From Calonectria ilicicola (taxonomy: Eukaryota; Ascomycota; Sordariomycetes; Hypocreales; Nectriaceae): a stretch of 64,000 bases of DNA. The stretch lies in the NCBI GenBank assembly GCA_020809705.1, contig CP085835.1, positions 496,001-560,000 on the forward strand. The letters run 5' to 3'. This document shows, one piece after another, positions 23,991 through 34,559 of the stretch. Numbering within the stretch: position 1 is the stretch's first letter; each line of letters begins with the position of its first letter. Below the pieces are notes generated by a model. That model saw nothing but the letters and a program-made list of their open reading frames with translations, did no database searches and had not been told where the DNA came from. The translations under genes were made by a program, and so were the position numbers.

Positions 23991-26900
23991 TCAATCATCT
24001 TCGCTCCTAGCCAAATCTATTCCAGACGAGCTGGCAGTAGTTTTAGGCGAAGGTTGAAATATGGGATTATAAGACCCCAAAGAAATGTCCCTTGTGAAAA
24101 CATGCGGATCCCTTTCTATACCCACGTGGGCCTTATCATCATAACCCATGTATCTACCGAAGCTGAACGTCTGTCCGCGCCATCCAGAACTAGAAGCACC
24201 ATCTCGGACCAGTCGACTAGGGGCGATGTATGCTATGATCGATCCAATGGTAGACGGGAGTCGCGGTAAGATGTACAGTGATTCCGGGACATAGAATACC
24301 AGAGCAATGATAATATCAAGAGACAACACTACTATTGTGATAATGAAGGCAGTGTTATCCATGAATATCCGGGTCTCTTGAGTGATTCTTTTCCCAGTAA
24401 CCAAGGATTTGTCCTCTGTTTTGACAAGTAGTCGGCTATTTGTACCAAGCAAGGAAGCGAAGAGACGAGAATAGACCCTCTTTGCCGATGGAATAAGTTT
24501 TGCAGGGTCTGGCACAGGAAGTTTCGGGTCGACCACATCTCGTGATCCCGTGTCCAAATAAAGGAAATGCGATACCCAATCCGTGGTGAGAGAGTCGGTC
24601 CTCCATGCTTCCAAAACACCCTTTGAAATAAAATCGTTCAAAGAATAAACCATCTTTCTTGAGTCAATAGTTGAATTGGCATAACCCAGACTGGATTGGA
24701 GGTGACCGTTCTGTTTATACCGGATCACATGCCCCTCGCTATCAACAGTTACCTCGAACATGCCAGTTTGTAGAAATGGCTGGCATGTGAAATAACTAGT
24801 CGTGATGGTCTTATTATCCCCCACTCCATCAGGAGCCCTCGACATGCCAAATGTTAGTAAAGGAGCGTATCTGGACCAATCATTGCCAGGATAGATGTCA
24901 GAATAACTCAACACCGCCGATGCGGATTCATTTACAGGATCCAAGAGGCCTCGCCAGACTAGACTGCTCAAAATTTCACTGATATCATCTGTAGAATTTG
25001 AAACTGCCCGTTTGGAATTCTTTTCATCCTCATGGAGGCGGTATTGAGAAGGTGGAATGGATGTGCAGTTGGCATCCACGCCAAAACCTCTAGTTTTCAA
25101 TGTATACTCATCTCCCGGTCTATTCTTGTCTACTCCAATGATAGTGAGTGGCTGGAAGTAATATTCGGGAGATATCCATGGAGATAGTTGTGAATGATAC
25201 GTCGAGTTTGTGAGTGGGACGAATAAAAAGTCTTGAGAATAAGCAGATTCCAGACTATTCCCAGGAGACAGGTCTAATTCGGATGAGTCCAGCTGTAGCC
25301 GATAAGTGGACTGATACTGCTGAGAAAATTCGACCGTGGCCAGCTGTTCATTGAAGAGCGCACTAAGCCCAATTGCCAATAGGTTTGCAAGAAGAGCGGC
25401 AAAACACAGTAGAGATAGTAGTATATGTCGAGCGCTAATGGCACTAAAAAGCGCTAGTTGTGGTGGAATCGAGGCATGTTGGGCGCTGATCGACCGAGCT
25501 GCTGGTGATTTTCCTTTCCAGAGATCCTTAAAGGGCTGAAATATGCACATTGTACGTGCCAGCAGTATCCAGAATGGTTCTATAAGCGTGGAAAATGCTG
25601 TAGGCACATAATTCTCCAAGATCTGCCGGACCAGAAAGTTTTCCGAAGGGCGTCGTAAACCTATCACGATTAGTTATACATCTCTCATTAAAACTAGCGC
25701 ACATACCATTCTGCCTGTTTGCAAGAGACTTGAGGTACGACAAAATAATAATTGCAGTCAACAGGACAACTATAAAGACAATACCCGTCACCCTTCTTAA
25801 TATCCAAGGTTTGACAGGTTTATAGTAAGGTTTCGAAATTATGCTGTCGTGTCGCTCATCCGAAAGCGCACTAATTCCTCGAATTACAACAATTTTGTTG
25901 CGTTTTGACTCGCATTCTGTAATTAACTTGAACCGGATACCCCCAAGGGCATGCACCATCAGATCTTCGTCTGCAGTATCTAAGGTCTGGAATAGCCTCG
26001 CCACCTCAGGGCTGCCTTGTGTCATGTCAACTAACCCTCCGATTGACGAAGGAAGCTCATGCAGGGCGCAGTTTGAGATGCTGACAAAATACCATATCAA
26101 GCCAACAGCCAGAGCAGCGAGCAGGAGTAAGGCCTCCAGAATAGCAGCAAAAACTCTGCCCACGACAATTGTTGTCAGGAATACCGTTGATGTTCCTGAA
26201 GCACCTGATGTAGATGTGTCATTTCCGAGTCGACTAGAGATTTCGAGACTAAACATTTGTTTGTGGGCACGACGGACAAGACTCTCTAGCTCATGAGGGT
26301 CTGAAAATGTATCGGCAGTATAATCATTTCGATCGGCAAAGTAACCCAGCATAATGTCAAGATCAAAGTCCAAATCAGAATTAAACTCCGAATTTGCAGG
26401 ATACAAACCATCTCCAAAATCGTGCTTGTTTGATGACCAAACTCCGAGAGGGAACATGTTTGTATATGAAGTTGAGTTGAACTCTGCTGTGCTAATTCGT
26501 TTTCGTTCTGATATTGGCTCGATGGTTTCGTCAATAGGTTTGAAGCTTTTAGAATCGACCGTTGCTTTTACTTGTTGCTTGTAATAGGTCACATCACATT
26601 GAAGTGCCGTGAAATCGGCACTGTCGCGAGCCGTCATATTGACCCAATAGACCAGAGCAGAATACGGGCTATTGGGTTTTGGGCAGGACAAACAGCGATG
26701 ATATCCAGTCCGGTCGCAATATGCCACTGCAGGATATTTGTTGCCTGATTCCATCGTGAAAGTGATGTCAGCAGTGCAGCCTGCAGCAGTAGTGAATTTG
26801 TAGTATCCAGACGACAGGCGAAAGGTGGGTCCGGGGACGACTTCTGTTGGGACATATTTATAATCTGCAGACGAGCAATTTACCTCAGCCCAGAGCTTGG

Positions 26901-27711
26901 TAGTTTCTGCGGTCCAATTTACATTCAAATCGGAGTATTCAATATCGTCAAGATAAAATGGCAGTAGTGCATAATCTTGAGTCGTGAAACTAGGGTAAGA
27001 CTGATTCAGCTGTTCAGTTGTATATGCCAAATGAATGAACCGAATACTTTCAGACTGCTCAGATACCGGAAGAAGCCGAGACCTTGATACTATTTTTGAC
27101 GGCATTGTATGCAGAACTGTGGAGTCACCAAATACCGCACTTTGAAGTGGAGTTAGGGCAGTGAGAACAAGTACCATGACCGTTGCCGAAATGAAAACCA
27201 TCCAATGTCTGCGATTTGTGAATTAGCCTTGTCTCGCTGTTCGGTGTGTAGCTTCTAACCTTTGCTTTGCCGCTAGTACCGGGACTTTTACGAGTAGCTT
27301 TGACGGATAGTCTAAAAGGATGGAGCTTTCGGCGATTGCTCCTCCTGGTTTGGATAGTTCGACCCATGGCTGTATTTGCTTGACGTCCAAGTCGATCCAA
27401 TACCAGAGCAAGCTATAAAGTGTAGCTATTAAGGTAGGTAGATACCGGTAAGCAAATGCCACGCGTGTTGGTATTTGATCGGGCGATGGGTAGGATGCCA
27501 GGCCGTTCCATCTCTGACTGGCTTGCGCAAGTATTTCAACAATGACAGCGAGAATAATCGTCACAGCCATGGTGCATAAGAGTATGGGCGCGGTGAGTGA
27601 AAGGGGCCGCCATCGCGGCTGCGTATCATTTGGCGATGCTTCGGTGCCCTCGTCATCGGCACTATTTTCCGGTGGCGCACTAAGCAACGGAGTCTTGCTT
27701 TGTTGTGTCAT
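23991..27711 (-). CDS. DUF3433-type large membrane protein (3 exons, 1207 aa)
   Basis: Multi-pass membrane protein of a fungal family of unknown function (matches the DUF3433 pattern). Exons are 27260-27711, 25707-27208 and 23991-25660. Introns start GTTAGA and GTATGT and end TCGCAG and GATAG. The N-terminus is polar, then has a helix near PLSLTAPILLCTMAV, then FAYRYLPTLIATLYSLLWYWIDLDVKQIQPWVEL, the hallmark block of the family. Two large extracellular-type segments each end in a membrane helix plus a short cytosolic P-S-S/T-I-G block (ELPSSIGGLVD and RLPSTIGSIIAYIAPS), so the protein is an internal duplication. Function unknown. Confidence 0.82.
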
Positions 27712-29097
27712 GTTGAGTGAATTTGGTCATGGTTTAGCTTAAAGCCTCGTTCTGACAGGAACCAGACAGGAAATGACATGGAAAAGGGCTTGCAAAGGGC
27801 GGCTAAATGCAGCTTCTTTTAGTCTCCTGTCAGCCTCATGTTGGGGGCGAGGTATATTTGCTGCTCACAACCTGCAGGACACAGTCGCCGTAGATTTTGG
27901 TTGGCCCGAGAAGTGCTCAAAAACAGGATGTGCGGTATGACATGAACACTGCGCCACGCTTTGTAACACTACACAAACAACCAGTAGCACCAAACAGCCC
28001 TGGTTAACGGTATTTACCGTGTTCGGCCGCTGGGTCAACAGGCCGTAAGCAATGTGACGTCTTCAGCTCTGCGTGCAAGATAAGATTGCAAAGACTCTTA
28101 CCAGCGACCAATCCAAAAGAAAATAAACCATTCAATTTAGAACGCCATATTATTAGACCAAAATATATGGATCAGTCCTTCGATGCTTCCTATGGACATT
28201 CCAAGGAATTTATTTGTTTGGGCCCTTTTTGAATTGTCCACCCATCGCCCGCCCCGTTATCGGTGGCGAAGTGATCACAATGTCATCCAGCCAAGTCCCA
28301 TCGGATGGGCTGCATATGCAGGACACCGTTGTTGCCTGGACCTTATGTATGCCGGTGCGGCGCCCCAAATATTTCATCTGGTGGGAGGACAACGCAGTTC
28401 TTCAGCGACGCATGTCTCGTATCACACTGCTCAAAATAACCTCAATTGGGGGCCAAGGAGTTTTGTCATGATATCGCCGTCCAATCAGCTTCATAGATAA
28501 CAATTGTGCTAGGAAGCCAAGCTACAGTAAATGCTCTGTCGATCAAGTCTCTACATGGCGGGAATTAATTTGAATTCTTATTACAACTTTATCTCTCAAT
28601 GCTATATTAGTATTAGTCTCTATTAACGAGAAAGAAATGGTGCTTTATTTTTCTTTTTTTTTCTTCCAAGATGATCTCATGTGTAATGACCATCGTTTAA
28701 TCCCTAGAGAGTTTCTATAACGTTAAGGTCTTCTTTTAAGCCAAGTTACATATTATTTACACCGTCTATATTTTATTTATCATACAAAGGAGATTGTCTG
28801 TCTCAAGATGCTGACCCAAAACCTTGTTTTTTAATGGTTCAGGGTAGGTTTCATGGGAGTTGACAGAGCGGCTTTCGGAATGTGGGGGATCACAGACCAA
28901 CTCTCTCCGGGCCCGCTGCCGCAATCAATGATCTCCGAGAAGCCAGCTAAAACCGAGAGTAGCTGTGGCGCAGCGTGCTGTGTTAGCCGACAACCGAAAC
29001 GACTCGTAATTAAGGTTGAAGACAGCCTTGTTAATTACTTTTTATTTGATAAAAGTCTCCGCATAACTCTTGTGCTAACCAACGTTGGAGCATAATT
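27712..29097. other. Intergenic between DUF3433 and small membrane protein genes
   Basis: No gene recognised. Open frames at 28183-28500 and 28853-29095 carry no motif. A/T-rich around 28560-28800. Confidence 0.5.
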
Positions 29098-29593
29098 TCA
29101 TAAAAGTTCTCGAGGCTTTTGCTGGGCCGCAATTGCCAAGGAATAAGTACTCTGCGCATCGTCCTCCAACTCGGTGTACCTTTCACGCGACGGGATAGGT
29201 GACGGGCCTGTATGATGTGGTGTTTTGGCCGGGACATCGAGATGCTTTTTGAACAGTTTTCTTCTTATTCTCTCCATTCTTTTCGGCCTTGTAGCTTCTA
29301 ACTCGTCCAACACGTAGTCGTTTACGTCTTCATCGTCGTATGCGGCGGCGGCTTCTGCTCGGTCACGCTTGCGTCGCTTACAGTGTAGCCATGTCAAGAC
29401 GAGTAACACGGAGCCAACAACGACTGCACTGTGTAAAAAAGAAAGACACAAGTTTCAGCATTGAAGTTAGAATGACGATGCATAAGGCTTACAAAACGCT
29501 GAGGAATATTGCCAATGTGAGATAGGAAGATGAGATTGGTTTTTCACATGTATTCTTGTGCTCGTTTTCGGTGCAATCTCGCGAGAACAGCAT
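29098..29593 (-). CDS. Small single-pass membrane protein (2 exons, 143 aa)
   Basis: No family recognised. Exons are 29493-29593 and 29098-29428. The intron starts GTAAGC and ends TTACACAG. The start MLFSRDCTENE gives about 23 outside-facing residues with two Cys, then one membrane helix of about 25 residues ending in TWLHCKRRKRDR. The positive-inside rule therefore puts the C-terminus in the cytosol. The tail has an acidic stretch (YDDEDVNDYVLDELEA), then a basic one (RMERIRRKLFKKHL), and TPHHTGPSPIP. The good intron and sensible topology argue for a real gene. Confidence 0.6.
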
Positions 29594-30428
29594 TGGGCTA
29601 GCATAGATAAGCGCAGGAGTGAATGTGATTGGAAATGGAGTTATCCAGTGTGGATGCTGATAAGAGGTGGAACTCAGTTAAATGGGATAGTGTGAGGTTG
29701 CTACGAAATGACACGAGGGAAAGATCAGATTTATTTCAACATCACGGCATCAGATAGAGTGGGAAAACTTTAACGAGTCGACACATAAATCAACACGACA
29801 GACCTCCCTCAGTGCGAAACCGACGGAAATTTGTAAAGGATGTTTCCCGACAACAAAAATGGCCATTTTTGATGTGCAAAATGGCTGCCATGATTCTTAT
29901 CCTACCCGAGACCCCGAATGAAAAGATTCAGAGCCATGCCGTATTGGTGTTAGACTCCAAGCGCTCGTACAACTTGCGATTTGAGTGGTGAACCGTAGAC
30001 TCCACTCTTCCGCCGTGCCCGAATGCGAGGGTTGACGGGAATTATATTGTTCCCGCAATCCCGAAGTTTCGAGAATTCCCGAGTGTGTGTAGATATGATA
30101 TATTAAGGGTCTTCGCTTTCGCATTTGTATTTAATCGATACCCGAGACCTTTAAAAAGTTATCTCTTGAGCATCACCCGCAGCCGGATCTCCAGCTGGGG
30201 CGAGTGCAAACCTCACTACCAAGGTCTCAATTGTTGTCTATGTAGGGTATTTTCCACATTTTATTGCCGCCTGCGACCGACGATTGAACCGTCAATTCAA
30301 CAATACTCTTGGATGAGATAGGGCTGTATCGTGTGGTAGCTTTACAATATCTGGACCAACTATCACCTCGACGATGTCTCCGTGTAATCAATCTGCACCA
30401 CCAAAGGCAAAAAATATGAACATGAAGC
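29594..30428. other. Intergenic between small membrane protein and 5S rRNA
   Basis: No gene recognised in about 0.8 kb. Confidence 0.5.
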
Positions 30429-30433
30429 AAAAA
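30429..30433 (-). terminator. Pol III oligo-T terminator of 5S rRNA
   Basis: A run of T on the minus strand directly follows the 5S 3' end, as expected for RNA polymerase III termination. Confidence 0.8.
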
Positions 30434-30552
30434 ACATACAACAGCGAGGATTCCCCGGTCGTCACCGACCCGAGTGCTAATTCACCGCTTCTCAGCTTGA
30501 CTATGGGAGAGCGGACGGGATCCCGTATTTTCTGAGAGCTATGGTCGTATGT
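30434..30552 (-). rRNA. 5S ribosomal RNA
   Basis: 119 nt read on the minus strand. It starts ACATACGACCATAG and ends GCTGTTGTATGT, and these termini pair as helix I of fungal 5S rRNA. In between are GGGATCCCGTCCGCT and the loop E/helix V region GGGTCGGTGACGACC. A second helix pairs GCTCTCAG with CTGAGAAGC. Size and ends match ascomycete 5S genes, which are commonly dispersed single copies outside the rDNA array. Small overlapping open frames here are artefacts. Confidence 0.93.
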
Positions 30553-31099
30553 GACTATCAGCAGCGTTGGTACCGTAGAAATAGGCACAGTGACGACGAC
30601 TCTGAAGTGACCGATGTTCCATCCCTAACTCTTGTTCATCTATCCAAAGGTTGATCCGAATACGCAAGTCGAGGGTTTTATTTCATCAAATGAGTCAACA
30701 GCGAAAGAAGTTGCGTTGAGCCGCGTCAATTGATTATCACATAAATTATAGCATGTATGACGCGCCGGGTAATGACTTTGGAGTGCTGGATCATACGACG
30801 TCTTGGGGCAGCAAATACTTTTGATTGGGGCCAAAGAATTTCAGCATGGAGCTTGTAACTAAGGGACATGGTCTACAACTACTGAAGAGGCATGAAGCGG
30901 GCATTCCTTTTCTTGGAGCATGTTTTCTCCTTCAATCATGTGTACGTAAAGAGGTTTCGCAATAATAACCTATAGAGGCGCATGTGGTTCCGTTTCTCCA
31001 GAAGATCGCACTCTGTAGGGATTGTCAGCGCTGTCTTGGATGATCTGTATGATCTGGACGATCTGAGTCATTCTAGATTATGATTACACCGCAAAGACT

Positions 31100-31160
31100 G
31101 ACCCATTTCCGCAATGGGTCTCACTCAGAGTCTCAAGGGACTCGAGACCTGAGAGACAAC
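31100..31160. repeat. Two adjacent inverted repeats (hairpins)
   Basis: GACCCAT (31100-31106) and ATGGGTC (31114-31120) form a perfect 7-bp stem with a 7-nt loop. Immediately after it, CTCAGAGTCTCAAG pairs with CTCGAGACCTGAG around a 3-nt GGA loop with one bulge and one wobble. No known RNA family recognised. Confidence 0.5.
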
Positions 31161-34130
31161 AGTTCTGGGGTAGTAGCACGTGACTAGACTGTTCCTTGCT
31201 TCACTTTTTATTTTTCGCGAAACGCGGATTTTATTGTTTGACTAGTACAATTCAGACTGGTTAAGCGCGGATGCAGGCAGAATTATCCCAGTGACGAGTT
31301 CCTACATATGCAGCCTGCATGCAGCCAAGACGATACCTTGCCCTGAGCTACGACGGTGTGGATCGTATATCCAAAATAAACACCCCAGAGACCCAGGGAA
31401 TAGGCTAATTATTTTTGGAACATTTTTCAAGTCCAATGGTGATATCTTATTGGACAGAGAGCGATATCAATTGGTTGGACTGCGACGTTGATGTTTGGCT
31501 GCACATCATTCTCTGATAACCTTATTTGGGCTGACCTGTGCCTTATTGGGGAAGTTTTTTAGGACCCGAGAATTATACGAAGAGATGCATTTGAGAAGTA
31601 TTGTGCCAGCACATCAGATTTAACCGACGTCTTGGCTGAGCGGTTTACAGTTGTGCATCAAGGCCTCAAAGCTGCATGTTTCCCCCCCTCACGCATTGCG
31701 CTACTGGAGCCACGTGTGCTATCTTGGTCTCGTTTTCGGTTTGTTTACTACTTTAAGATGGTGTTGAGAGAGAGCACGAGTTGCTGGTGGCAGATGTTTG
31801 TCTTCGTATAATTCACTCCGCTTTTACCATTATCTCTTTGCGGTGCATGGCATTCTTGGCTCAAGCTTGGATGATCTGACAGCCCCTTGAAGGCGTTCTT
31901 GGCATGCGCAAAGACTGTTGACCTGAAATCCTGTGTATCCACAGCTGCAGAATCCGTATAAGCTTCGCAATTGTCGGTCCCGATCGGCAAACGTGTTCGT
32001 CGTGGACGTCCCAAGGGGCGCAATGGAATCCGAGCGAACCGACAAACCTAGGATACCCAGGACTTGGCAGCGTTGCAGTTTCCCGTACGTCTGACCAAAA
32101 AGATGGCTGGTTTGCGGATTGGGCCTTGGCAATGCTACGAGTGTGTGTGGGATGATGTGCTACAGGACTAAGAAGAGCCAAGCCAAGTCTAGACCACCTG
32201 GAACTGGGCGGTAAATGAGCTGGCGGGAGATGGGTACATTTAAGGAGGTGCCGGAGGTCGGCCTGATGACGAGGCCCGTCTCTCAGCACGTGGACGGCAA
32301 ATCTACTCCACACGATCGCGCAAGTTTACGAGAGGGACCAATGGAAGTAAACCGAAAAAACGGCACAGAAAACTAAGACTGGGGGGGTCCCACGAGTGAT
32401 AAGGATTCTCCGCCGAGAGTTAATGTGACGAGGTTAAAAAACCACGGTCCACGCGTTATTCCCCGAGCGAATCCAGGACCCTGATCTTGGATCCCATTCA
32501 CTTGATCGGGCGCTAGTGCACCTGTTTCTGGAAGGTATTCGAGGGTCCCAGCTCAGAGTTTATAGAACCAAACATAACACACGCACGCAATACCTGGATT
32601 TGGAGATGGGAATGGTTTTGGCGGAGATGGATAGAGCCGTGGGCAGCCGCGGATGGTACGTTAGTGGGTAGTAGTAGTCATTAGTGGACGGACAGTCGGA
32701 CTTAGGGCAAGGGTGGTGGTGCAGACGAAATTTTTTCCCTTTTTTAAAAAAAAAAATTGGCGAGTAAGCACGCAACTAGGGGCTGACAGGGGTGTTGTTC
32801 CTGCAGAGTGAGGATTCTCTCTTGAAGCGTGGCTTGCATACTTGGAGATTGAGACGAAGACGGTGCAGCACATGAGGGACACCCAACAAACAACTGCATT
32901 AGTAGTTTGGTATAGCGGATTATGCAGGATGCTAGCGTGAATGCATCGGGCAACGGCGGGTGACGCGTATTGTGGTATTCAGGGGCGTCCTCTCGTATTT
33001 CAGCCAGACGGTCGGGGGACGGTGGAGGTGCGTGCACGCTGGATTATGGGGGCACTTATAACTCGGGCGGGGGGGCTGTAAAATATTCTGGAGTCCTATT
33101 TGTCTTGGCGTTTCGAAGGGGGAGGAGGGGAGAGGAGAGAAGGATGAGGGTATATAACAATTGCCGTTGTTGGAGTTGTACTTTTGCGGTGGATGGATGG
33201 ATGGAGTTGGGATGGCTGCTGTCACTCAACCTGAGACTGTCACAGGTTTCATGACGGAAATGATTTTCACCGGGACGGATAATCTGGTGGATGAATGCAT
33301 CCCGACCTGGCAATTAATCAGCGACGGCAGCATCTTGGCGGCTCGTTTAGCGAGTGAAGGCCCTAAAGCGCTAGTCCCCGTTGGGCCAAGGCAGTGGATG
33401 ATTAGAGTTAAAGTTAAGGTCAAGACTCCTAAAATAGCCAGGGGAGGGATGAATAATGGATGATTGATGGCTTCTAGCTGCCAGTTATTTCGCCGCTGAC
33501 TGACTGCACCTCGTCGCAACCTCGCTCTCTCTCGCTAACACCGGAGCGGTGACATGCACCGTTCCCGCCAAGTAGCCTCAGCGCTGCTAGCGGCGATCAG
33601 CCAGGAAAACCCCCGACCTGCTAAGCGCAAAGTTGCCTGATGGGAAGAGATGAGCTGAAACGCATGCTGACGAGCCACACCGGAGCCAAGGCCAGGCTAT
33701 GGAGGGAATGGAGTCGCATGTAGAGAGGAAAAAACAATCAGTCAGTCCCCAACGCCCAACAGCAAGCCAGCCGCAAGTCGAGAATGGCGGAATGAAGCCT
33801 GCCAAGCCAGCCCGTCTACCGAACCGCGACGCCGGGCCAAGGCTCTGCCGTCTGCACCCTTTCGATAGTCTCACGCGATGCCCCTGCCGAGCCGCCGCTA
33901 GCATCTGGGCTTCATCGCTGGTCAACCGCCACATCGTCAGAGCTGAGCAGCCAAACAAGCAGCCAAGATCTTGGCCGCTGCAGAGGAGAGCGATTTTGAT
34001 GACTCGCGCACCGATTGTGGCGCCGTTGTTCCTGACAGCTGACTGACTGACGGGCTAACTCTAGCTGAACTGACTGCTTACGGCTCCAAACTACTACGCT
34101 ACGCGCGCGGTACCTGTGCATACAGCCTGT

Positions 34131-34175
34131 ATGTAGCTGGTAGCCTGTAGCTCGTAACCCGTAGCTTGTAGCCGG
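34131..34175. repeat. Short GTAGC-rich direct repeats
   Basis: Units of the form TGTAGCTNGTANCC recur about five times in 45 bp, roughly 390 bp before the deacetylase start. Could be a simple repeat or a regulator binding array. Confidence 0.5.
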
Positions 34176-34559
34176 TGCCTGCATGTGCGTTCGTTTCCAC
34201 TACGGCCGTCCAGGGCCACTGGCTGCTGGCCTGCCCGCAGCTCTTGGGGCACCCCGTGTCCACGTATGCGCAATTTATCGCTGCAATTTCTGGGCCGTCC
34301 GCTGTAGTTCCCCACACAGACAAGGACCTCGTCTTAAATACAAGGCGAGCCTTGTCGATCGTTGGCTCAGCGTTGACCTTTGCATTGCATTCAATTCATT
34401 CGTTTATTGAAGCGCAGTGTACATCTCGAGGCTCGTGTAGGTTTTTTACTTTGCTCGAGCCATCACCACTCTCGTTATAGCTACTTTTGCTTCTCCAGTC
34501 TTTCGTTTTTTTTTCTTCTACTGCCGACATAGATTAATCTAATTCTTCCTTTCGCCGCG

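Larger units (their letters stand above)
30553..34559. other. Long gene-free stretch upstream of the Agd3-like gene
   Basis: About 4 kb with many overlapping short open frames but none with a family motif or splice-supported structure. It includes two adjacent hairpins at 31100-31160, an A/T homopolymer pair near 32738-32756, purine-rich tracts near 33116-33145 and GTAGC repeats at 34131-34175. The last 200 bp are pyrimidine-rich and probably the core promoter and 5' UTR of the deacetylase. Confidence 0.5.

Noticed and set aside
23688..24269. 193-aa plus-strand frame at the DUF3433 3' end
   Set aside because: Overlaps the recognised coding region and has no motif or conserved composition.
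30388..30588. 66-aa minus-strand frame
   Set aside because: Lies within the 5S rRNA gene.
31630..31690. Possible tRNA start (TTGGCTGAGCGG) near 31633
   Set aside because: Only the A-box resemblance; no anticodon stem, B box or acceptor pairing.
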